In this document: piece by piece, positions 51,795 to 62,260 of the stretch
How positions within the stretch are numbered: the first letter of the stretch is position 1
Layout: each line of letters opens with the position of its first letter
Source: Halisarca cf. caerulea
Taxonomy: Eukaryota; Porifera; Demospongiae; Chondrillida; Halisarcidae
Length of the DNA stretch: 64,000 bases
Assembly: GCA_963170055.1 (NCBI GenBank)
Contig: CAUJGJ010000371.1
Coordinates: 1 to 64,000 of the forward strand
Direction of reading: 5' to 3'
Notes under the pieces: model-generated
Databases searched by the model: none
The model's input: only the letters and a program-made list of their open reading frames with translations
Told to the model about the DNA's origin: nothing
Translations under genes and position numbers: made by a program

Positions 51795-53460
51795 GGGAAT
51801 GTGCGTGGTGCTAGTGCCAAATATTGGTAATAGCACCAGCATATCCAACACTACACAAATACGCCCACAGCACTTCAGAAAGGTCATGTGTGTCCATTGG
51901 GAATGTGCGTGGTGCTAGTGCCAAATATTGGTATTTGCACCAGCATATCCAACACTACATAAATACACCCACAGCACTTCAGAAAGGTCATGTGTGTCCA
52001 CTGGGAATGTGCGTGGTGCTAGTGCCAAATATTCGTTATTAGCACCAGCATATCCAACACTACACAAATACGCCCACAGCACTTCAGAAAGGTCATGTGT
52101 GTCCATTGGGAATGTGCGTGGTGCTAGTGCCAAATATTGGTATTAGCACCAGCATATCCAACACTACACAAATACGCCCACAGCACTTCAGAAAGGTCAT
52201 GTGTGTCCACTGGGAATGTGAGTGGTGCTAGTGCCAAATATTGGTATTAGCACGTGCACATCCAACACTAAACAAATACGCCCACAGCACTTAAGAAAGG
52301 TCATGTGTGTCTACTGGGAATGTGCGTGGTGCTAGTGCCAAATATTGGTATTAGCACCAGCATATCCAACACTACACAAATACGCCCACAGCACTTCAGA
52401 AAGGTCATGTGTGTCCATTGGGAATGTGCGTGGTGCTAGTGCCAAATATTGGTATTAGCACCAGCATATCTAACACTACACAAACACGACCACAGTAGTT
52501 AAGAAACTTCATGTGTGTCCACTGGGAATGTGCGTGGTGCTAGTGCCAAATATTGGTATTAGCACCAGCATATCCAACACTACACAAATACGCCCACATC
52601 AATTAAGAAACTTAATGTGTGTCCACTGGGAATGTGCGTGGTGCTAGTGCCAAATATTGGTAATAGCACCAGCATATCCAACACTACACAAATACGCCCA
52701 CAGCACTTCAGAAAGGTCATGTGTGTCCATTGGGAATGTGCGTGGTGCTAGTGCCAAATATTGGTATTTGCACCAGCATATCCAACACTACATAAATACA
52801 CCCACAGCACTTCAGAAAGGTCATGTGTGTCCACTGGGAATGTGCGTGGTGCTAGTGCCAAATATTCGTATTAGCACCAGCATATCCAACACTACACAAA
52901 TACGCCCACAGCACTTCAGAAAGGTCATGTGTGTCCATTGGGAATGTGCGTGGTGCTAGTGCCAAATATTGGTATTAGCACCAGCATATCCAACACTACA
53001 CAAATACGCCCACAGCACTTCAGAAAGGTCATGTGTGTCCACTGGGAATGTGAGTGGTGCTAGTGCCAAATATTGGTATTAGCACGTGCACATCCAACAC
53101 TAAACAAATACGCCCACAGCACTTAAGAAAGGTCATGTGTGTCTACTGGGAATGTGCGTGGTGCTAGTGCCAAATATTGGTATTAGCACCAGCATATCCA
53201 ACACTACACAAATACGCCCACAGCACTTCAGAAAGGTCATGTGTGTCCATTGGGAATGTGCGTGGTGCTAGTGCCAAATATTGGTATTAGCACCAGCATA
53301 TCTAACACTACACAAACACGACCACAGTAGTTAAGAAACTTCATGTGTGTCCACTGGGAATGTGCGTGGTGCTAGTGCCAAATATTGGTATGAGCACCAG
53401 CATATCCAACACTACACAAATACGCCCACATCAATTAAGAAACTTAATGTGTGTCCACTG
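51795..53460. repeat. 832/833-bp (8-unit) tandem duplication
   Basis: 51,795-52,627 is repeated at 52,628-53,460. Shared variants are TTGGTAATAGC (near 51,825 and 52,658), GTATTTGCACC, TATTCGT, GTGAGTGGTGC, GCACGTGCAC (CACGTG at 52,251 and 53,083), CACTAAACAAATACG, GTGTCTACTGGG and ACACGACCACAGTAG. The first copy has one extra T (ATTCGTTATTAG near 52,032), so the offset is 833 before it and 832 after it. Confidence 0.88.
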
Positions 53461-55649
53461 GGAATGTGCGTGGTGCTAGTGCTAAATATTGGTATTAGCA
53501 CCAGCATATCCAACACTACACAAATACGCCCACAACACTTCAGAAAGGTCATGTGTGTCCACTGGGAATGTGTGTGGTGCTAGTGCCAAATATTGGTATT
53601 AGCACCAGCATATCCAACACTACACAAATACGCCCACAGCACTTCAGAAAGGTCATGTGTTTCCACTGGGAATGTGCGTGGTGCTAGTGCCAAATATTGG
53701 TATTAGAACCAGCATATCCAACACTACACAAATACGCCCACAGCACTTCAGAAACTTCATGTGTGTCCACTGGGAATGTGCGTGGTGATAGTGCCAAATA
53801 TTGGTATTAGCACCAGCATATCCAACACTACACAAATACGCCCACAGCACTTCAGAAAGGTCATGTGTGTCCACTGGGAATGTGCTTTGTTCTAGTGTCA
53901 AATATTGTTATTAACACCGGCATATCCAACACTACACAAATACGCCCACAGTAGTTAAGAAACTTCATGTGTGTCCACTGGGAATGTGCGTGGTGCTAGT
54001 GCCAAATATTGGTATTAGCACCAGCATATCCAACACTACACAAATACGCCCACAGCACTTCAGAAAGGTCATGTGTGTCCATTGGGAATGTGCGTGGTGC
54101 TAGTGCCAAATATTAGTATTAGCACCAGCATATCCAACACTACACAAATACGCACACAGCACTTCAGAAAGGTCATGTGTGTCCATTGGGAATGTGCGTG
54201 GTGCTAGTGCCAAATATTGGTATTAGCACCAGCATATCCAACACTACACAAATACGCCCACAGCACTTCAGAAAGGTCATGTGTGTCCACTGGGAATGTG
54301 CGTGGTGCTAGTGCCAAATATTGGTATTAGCACCAGCATATCCAACACTACACAAATACGCCCACAGCACTTCAGAAAGGTCATGTGTGTCCATTGGGAA
54401 TGTGCGTGGTGCTAGTGCCAAATATTGGTATTAGCACCAGCATATCTAACACTACACAAACACGCCCACAGTAGTTAAGAAACTTCATGTGTGTCCACTG
54501 GGAATGTGCGTGGTGCTAGTGCCAAATATTGGTAATAGCACCAGCATATCCAACACTACACTAATACGCCCACATCAATTAAGAAACTTAATGTGTGTCA
54601 ACTAGGAATGTGCGTGGTGCTAGTGCCAAATATTGGTATTAGCACCAGCATATCCAACACTACACAAATACGCCCACAACACTTCAGAAAGGTCATGTGT
54701 GTCCACTGGGAATGTGCGTGGTGCTAGTGCCAAATATTGGTATTAGCACCAGCATATTCAACACTACACAAATACGCCCACAGCACTTCAGAAAGGTCAT
54801 GTGTTTCCACTGGGAATGTGCGTAGTGCTAGTGCCAAATATTGGTATTAGAACCAGCATATCCAACACTACACAAATACGCCCACAGCACTTCAGAAACT
54901 TCATGTGTGTCCACTGGGAATGTGCGTGGTGCTAGTGCCAAATATTGGTATTAGCACCAGCATATCCAACACTACACAAATACGCCCACAGCACTTCAGA
55001 AAGGTCATGTGTGTCCATTGGGAATGTGCGTGGTGCTAGTGCCAAATATTGGTATTAGCACCAGCATATCCAGCACTACATAATTACGCCCACAGCACTT
55101 CAGAAAGGTCATGTGTGTCACTTGGAATGTGCGTGGTGCTAGTGCCAAAGATTAGTATTAGCACCAGCATATCCAACACTACACAAATACGCCCACAGCA
55201 CTTCAGAAAGGTCATGTGTTTTCATTGGGAATGTGCGTGGTGCTAGTGCCAAATATTGGTATTAGCACCAGCATATCAAACACTACACAAATACGCACAC
55301 AGCACTTCAGAAAGGTCATGTGTGTCCATTGGGAATGTGCGTGGTGCTAGTGCCAAATATTGGTATTAGCACCAGCATATCCAACACTACACAAATACGC
55401 CCACAGCACTTCAGAAAGGTCATGTGTGTCCACTGGGAATGTGCGTGGTGCTAGTGCCAAATATTGGTATTAGCACCAGCATATCCAACACTACACAAAT
55501 ACGCCCACAGCACTTCAGAAAGGTCATGTGTGTCCATTGGGAATGTGCGTGGTGCTAGTGCCAAATATTGGTATTAGCACCAGCATATCTAACACTACAC
55601 AAACACGCCCACAGTAGTTAAGAAACTTCGTGTGTCCACCGGGAATTTG
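53461..55649. repeat. Mosaic monomers leading into the right-end HOR family
   Basis: About 21 units. Variants include GTGCTAAATATTGG near 53,480, CCACAACACTTCAG near 53,532 and 54,676, GTGTTTCCACTGGG, TTAGAACC, GTGATAGTGCC near 53,787, GTGTCAACTAGG near 54,597, CATATTCAAC near 54,765, and CCAGCACTAC near 55,069. It also holds a degraded copy of the CATAATTACGCC plus TGTCACTTGG pair. The neighbouring units with CACAACACTTC and GTGTTTCCACTG reappear in consensus form near 59,150-59,400 and 61,540-61,790. Confidence 0.75.
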
Positions 55650-57081
55650 CGTGGTGCTAGTGCCAAATATTGGTATTAGCACCAGCATATCCAACACTAC
55701 ACAAATACGCCCACAGCACTTCAGAAAGGTCATGTGTTTCCACTGGGAATGTGCGTGGTGCTAGTGCCAAATATTGGTATTAGAACCAGCATATCCAACA
55801 CTACACAAATACGCCCACAGCACTTCAGAAACTTCATGTGTGTCCACTGGGAATGTGCGTGGTGCTAGTGCCAAATATTGGTATTAGCACCAGCATATCC
55901 AACACTACACAAATACGCCCACAGCACTTCAGAAAGGTCATGTGTGTCCATTGGGAATGTGCGTGGTGCTATTGCCAAATATTGGTATTAGCACCAGCAT
56001 ATCCAACACCACACAAATACGCCCACAGCACTTCAGAAAGGTCATGTGTGTCCACTGGGAATGTGCTTTGTTCTAGTGCCAAATATTGTTATTAGTACCG
56101 GCATATCCTACACTACACAAATACGCCCACAGTAGTTAACAAACTTCATGTGTGTCCACTGGGAATGTGCGTGGTGCTAGTGCCAAATATTCGTATTAGC
56201 ACCAGCATATCCAACACTACACAAATACGCCCACAGCACTTCAGAAAGGTCATATGTGTCCACTGGGAATGTGCGTGGTGCTAGTGCCAAATATTGGTAT
56301 TAGAACCAGCATATCCAACACTACACAAATACGCCCACAGCACTTCAGAAACTTCATGTGTGTCCACTGGGAATGTGCGTGGTGCTAGTGCCAAATATTG
56401 GTATTAGCACCAGCATATCCAACACTACACAAATACGCCCACAGCACTTCAGAAAGGTCATGTGTGTCCACTGGGAATGTGCGTGGTGCTAGTGCCAAAT
56501 ATTGGTATTAGAACCAGCATATCCAACACTACACAAATACGCCCACAGTAGTTAAGAAACTTCATGTGTGTCCACTGGGAATGTGCGTGGTGCTAGTGCC
56601 AAATATTCGTATTAGCACCAGCATATCCAACACTACACAAATACGCCCACAGCACTTCAGAAAGGTCATATGTGTCCACTGGGAATGTGCGTGGTGCTAG
56701 TGCCAAATATTGGTATTAGAACCAGCATATCCAACACTACACAAATACGCCCACAGCACTTCAGAAACTTCATGTGTGTCCACTGGGAATGTGCGTGGTG
56801 CTAGTGCCAAATATTGGTATTAGCACCAGCATATCCAACACTACACAAATACGCCCACAGCACTTCAGAAAGGTCATGTGTGTCCACTGGGAATGTGCGT
56901 GGTGCTAGTGCCAAATATTGGTATTAGAACCAGCATATCCAACACTACACAAATACGCCCACAGCACTTCAGAAACTTCATGTGTGTCCACTGGGAATGT
57001 GCGTGGTGCTAGTGCCAAATATTGGTATTAGCACCAGCATATCCAACACTACACAAATACGCCCACAGCACTTCAGAAAGG
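55524..57081. repeat. 1,558-bp HOR, copy 1
   Basis: Markers recur at +1,558 (15 units minus 2 bp): AACTTCGTGTGTCC (a 2-bp deletion), GTTAACAAAC (56,135 and 57,693) and CATATGTGTCC (56,251 and 57,809). Inside it a four-unit (416-bp) segment is duplicated, with CATATG at 56,251 and 56,667. Private changes include CCACCGGGAATTTGC near 55,636, GCTATTGCC near 55,968 and TATTAGTACCGG near 56,090. Confidence 0.85.
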
Positions 57082-58130
57082 TCATGTGTGTCCATTGGGA
57101 ATGTGCGTGGTGCTAATGCCAAATATTGGTATTAGCACCAGCATATCTAACACTACACAAACACGCCCACAGTAGTTAAGAAACTTCGTGTGTCCACTGG
57201 GAATGTGCGTGGTGCTAGTGCCAAATATTGGTATTAGCACCAGCATATCCAACACTACACAAATACGCCCACAGCACTTCAGAAAGGTCATGTGTTTCCA
57301 CTGGGAATGTGCGTGGTGCTAGTGCCAAATATTGGTATTAGAACCAGCATATCCAACACTACACAAATACGCCCACAGCACTTCAGAAACTTCATGTGTG
57401 TCCACTGGGAATGTGCGTGGTGCTAGTGCCAAATATTGGTATTAGCACCAGCATATCCAACACTACACAAATACGCCCACAGCACTTCAGAAAGGTCATG
57501 TGTGTCCATTGGGAATGTGCGTGGTGCTAGTGCCAAATATTGGTATTAGCACCAGCATATCCAACACTACACAAATACGCCCACAGCACTTCAGAAAGGT
57601 CATGTGTGTCCACTGGGAATGTGCTTTGTTCTAGTGCCAAATATTGTTATTAGCACCGGCATATCCAACACTACACAAATACGCCCACAGTAGTTAACAA
57701 ACTTCATGTGTGTCCACTGGGAATGTGCGTGGTGCTAGTGCCAAATATTCGTATTAGCACCAGCATATCCAACACTACACAAATACGCCCACAGCACTTC
57801 AGAAAGGTCATATGTGTCCACTGGGAATGTGCGTGGTGCTAGTGCCAAATATTGGTATTAGAACCAGCATATCCAACACTACACAAATACGCCCACAGCA
57901 CTTCAGAAACTTCATGTGTGTCCACTGGGAATGTGCGTGGTGCTAGTGCCAAATATTGGTATTAGCACCAGCATATCCAACACTACACAAATACGCCCAC
58001 AGCACTTCAGAAAGGTCATGTGTGTCCACTGGGAATGTGCGTGGTGCTAGTGCCAAATATTGGTATTAGAACCAGCATATCCAACACTACACAAATAAGC
58101 CCACAGCACTTCAGAAACTTCATGTGTGTC
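57082..58130. repeat. 1,558-bp HOR, copy 2 (partial)
   Basis: This repeats 55,524-56,570 unit by unit, with GCTAATGCC near 57,112 as a private change. Near 58,100 it carries AATAAGCCC and then joins the 2,389-bp unit. It is truncated relative to copy 1. Confidence 0.82.
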
Positions 58131-60519
58131 CACTGGGAATGTGCGTGGTGCTAGTGCCAAATATTGGTATTAGCACCAGCATATCCAACACTACACAAAT
58201 ACGCCCACAGCTCTTCAGAAAGGTCATGTGTGTCCACTGGGAATGTGCTTTGTTCTAGTGCCAAATATTGTTATTAGCACCGGCATATCCAACACTACAC
58301 AAATACGCCCACAGTAGTTAAGAAACTTCATGTGTGTCCACTGGGAATGTGCGTGGTGCTAGTGCCAAATATTGGTATTAGCACCAGCATATCCAACACT
58401 ACACAAATACGCCCACAGAACTTCAGAAAGGTCATGTGTGTCCATTGGGAATGTGCGTGGTGCTAGTGCCAAATATTGGTATGAGCACCAGCATATCCAA
58501 CACTACATAATTACGCCCACAGCACTTCAGAAAGGTCATGTGTGTCACTGGGAATGTGCGTGGTGCTAGTGCCAAATATTAGTATTAGCACCAGCATATC
58601 CAACACTACACAAATACGCCCACAGCACTTCAGAAAGGTCATGTGTTTTCATTGGGAATGTGCGTGGTGCTAGTGCCAAATATTGGTATTAGCACCAGCA
58701 TATCCAACACTACACAAATACGCCCACAGCACTTCAGAAAGGTCATGTGTGTCCATTGGGAATGTGCGTGGTGCTAGTGCCAAATATTGGTATTAGCACC
58801 AGCATATCTAACACTACACAAATACGCCCACAGCACTTCAGAAAGCTCATGTGTGTCCACTGGGAATGTGCGTGGTGCTAGTGCCAAATATTGGTATTAG
58901 CACCAGCATATCCAACACTACACAAATACGCCCACAGCACTTCAGAAAGGTCATGTGTGTCCATTGGGAATGTGCGTGGTGCTAGTGCCAAATATTGGTA
59001 TTAGCACCAGCATATCTAACACTACACAAACACGCCCACAGTAGTTAAGAAACTTCGTGTGTCCACTGGGAATGTGCGTGGTGCTAGTGCCAAATATTGG
59101 TATTAGCACCAGCATATCCAACACTACACAAATACGCCAACATCAATTAAGAAACTTAATGTGTGTCCACTGGGAATGTGCGTGGTGCTAGTGCCAAATA
59201 TTGGTATTAGCACCAGCATATCCAACACTACACAAATACGCCCACAGCACTTCAGAAAGGTCATGTGTGTCCACTGGGAATGTGCGTGGTGCTAGTGCCA
59301 AATATTGGTATTAGCACCAGCATATCCAACACTACACAAATACGCCCACAGCACTTCAGAAAGGTCATGTGTTTCCACTGGGAATGTGCGTGGTGCTAGT
59401 GCCAAATATTGGTATTAGAACCAGCATATCCAACACTACACAAATACGCCCACAGCACTTCAGAAACTTCATGTGTGTCCACTGGGAATGTGCGTGGTGC
59501 TAGTGCCAAATATTGGTATTAGCACCAGCATATCCAACACTACACAAATACGCCCACAGCACTTCAGAAAGGTCATGTGTGTCCATTGGGAATGTGCGTG
59601 GTGCTAGTGCCAAATATTGGTATTAGCACCAGCATATCCAACACTACACAAATACGCCCACAGCACTTCAGAAAGGTCATGTGTGTCCACTGGGAATGTG
59701 CTTTGTTCTAGTGCCAAATATTGTTATTAGCACCGGCATATCCAACACTACACAAATACGCCCACAGTAGTTAACAAACTTCATGTGTGTCCACTGGGAA
59801 TGTGCGTGGTGCTAGTGCCAAATATTGGTATTAGAACCAGCATATCCAACACTACACAAATACGCCCACAGTAGTTAAGAAACTTCATGTGTGTCCACTG
59901 GGAATGTGCGTGGTGCTAGTGCCAAATATTGGTATTAGCACCAGCATATCCAACACTACACAAATACGCCCACAGCACTTCAGAAAGGTCATGTGTTTCC
60001 ACTGGGAATGTGCGTGGTGCTAGTGCCAAATATTGGTATTAGAACCAGCATATCCAACACTACACAAATACGCCCACAGCACTTCAGAAACTTCATGTGT
60101 GTCCACTGGGAATGTGCGTGGTGCTAGTGCCAAATATTGGTATTAGCACCAGCATATCCAACACTACACAAATACGCCCACAGCACTTCAGAAAGGTCAT
60201 GTGTGTCCATTGGGAATGTGCGTGGTGCTATTGCCAAATATTGGTATTAGCACCAGCATATCCAACACTACACAAATACGCCCACAGCACTTCAGAAAGG
60301 TCATGTGTGTCCACTGGGAATGTGCTTTGTTCTAGTGCCAAATATTGTTATTAGCACCGGCATATCCAACACTACACAAATACGCCCACAGTAGTTAACA
60401 AACTTCATGTGTGTCCACTGGGAATGTGCGTGGTGCTAGTGCCAAATATTCGTATTAGCACCAGCATATCCAACACTACACAAATACGCCCACAGCACTT
60501 CAGAAACTTCATGTGTGTC
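58131..60519. repeat. 2,389-bp HOR, copy 1
   Basis: This is 23 units minus 3 bp. Variants at 58,131-59,871 recur at +2,389: CACAGCTCTTCAG near 58,208 and 60,597, GTATGAGCACC near 58,481 and 60,870, CATAATTACGCC plus TGTCACTGGG, GTGTTTTCATTGG, GAAAGCTCATG near 58,842 and 61,231, ACTTCGTGTGTCC, CAACATCAATTAAG and GTTAACAAAC (59,770 and 62,159). The stretch 59,909-60,499 instead matches 55,650-56,240 at +4,259, so this unit is a composite. Confidence 0.86.
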
Positions 60520-62260
60520 CATTGGGAATGTGCGTGGTGCTAGTGCCAAATATTGGTATTAGCACCAGCATATCCAACACTACACAAATACGCCCACAGC
60601 TCTTCAGAAAGGTCATGTGTGTCCACTGGGAATGTGCTTTGTTCTAGTGCCAAATATTGTTATTAGCACCGGCATATCCAACACTACACAAATACGCCCA
60701 CAGTAGTTAAGAAACTTCATGTGTGTCCACTGGGAATGTGCGTGGTGCTAGTGCCAAATATTGGTATTAGCACCAGCATATCCAACACTACACAAATACG
60801 CCCACAGCACTTCAGAAAGGTCATGTGTGTCCATTGGGAATGTGCGTGGTGCTAGTGCCAAATATTGGTATGAGCACCAGCATATCCAACACTACATAAT
60901 TACGCCCACAGCACTTCAGAAAGGTCATGTGTGTCACTGGGAATGTGCGTGGTGCTAGTGCCAAATATTAGTATTAGCACCAGCATATCCAACACTACAC
61001 AAATACGCCCACAGCACTTCAGAAAGGTCATGTGTTTTCATTGGGAATGTGCGTGGTGCTAGTGCCAAATATTGGTATTAGCACAAGCATATCCAACACT
61101 ACACAAATACGCCCACAGCACTTCAGAAAGGTCATGTGTGTCCATTGGGAATGTGCGTGGTGCTAGTGCCAAATATTGGTATTAGCACCAGCATATCTAA
61201 CACTACACAAATACGCCCACAGCACTTCAGAAAGCTCATGTGTGTCCACTGGGAATGTGCGTGGTGCTAGTGCCAAATATTGGTATTAGCACCAGCATAT
61301 CCAACACTACACAAATACGCCCACAGCACTTCAGAAAGGTCATGTGTGTCCATTGGGAATGTGCGTGGTGCTAGTGCCAAATATTGGTATTAGCACCAGC
61401 ATATCTAACACTACACAAACACGCCCACAGTAGTTAAGAAACTTCGTGTGTCCACTGGGAATGTGCGTGGTGCTAGTGCCAAATATTGGTATTAGCACCA
61501 GCATATCCAACACTACACAAATACGCCAACATCAATTAAGAAACTTAATGTGTGTCCACTGGGAATGTGCGTGGTGCTAGTGCCAAATATTGGTATTAGC
61601 ACCAGCATATCCAACACTACACAAATACGCCCACAGCACTTCAGAAAGGTCATGTGTGTCCACTGGGAATGTGCGTGGTGCTAGTGCCAAATATTGGTAT
61701 TAGCACCAGCATATCCAACACTACACAAATACGCCCACAGCACTTCAGAAAGGTCATGTGTTTCCACTGGGAATGTGCGTGGTGCTAGTGCCAAATATTG
61801 GTATTAGAACCAGCATATCCAACACTACACAAATACGCCCACAGCACTTCAGAAACTTCATGTGTGTCCACTGGGAATGTGCGTGGTGCTAGTGCCAAAT
61901 ATTGGTATTAGCACCAGCATATCCAACACTACACAAATACGCCCACAGCACTTCAGAAAGGTCATGTGTGTCCATTGGGAATGTGCGTGGTGCTAGTGCC
62001 AAATATTGGTATTAGCACCAGCATATCCAACACTACACAAATACGCCCACAGCACTTCAGAAAGGTCATGTGTGTCCACTGGGAATGTGCTTTGTTCTAG
62101 TGCCAAATATTGTTATTAGCACCGGTATATCCAACACTACACAAATACGCCCACAGTAGTTAACAAACTTCATGTGTGTCCACTGGGAATGTGCGTGGTG
62201 CTAGTGCCAAATATTGGTATTAGAACCAGCATATCCAACACTACACAAATACGCCCACAG
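60520..62260. repeat. 2,389-bp HOR, copy 2 (partial)
   Basis: This is the second copy of 58,131-59,871, with few differences, for example GCACAAGC near 61,081 and CACCGGTATATCC near 62,121. It ends where the subtype C unit of copy 1 (near 59,865) is replaced by subtype B. Confidence 0.86.

Noticed and set aside
56251..57818. CATATG variants as a regulatory element
   Set aside because: The three copies (56,251, 56,667 and 57,809) are one substitution in CATGTGTGTCC spread by 416-bp and 1,558-bp duplications. They are better treated as HOR markers.
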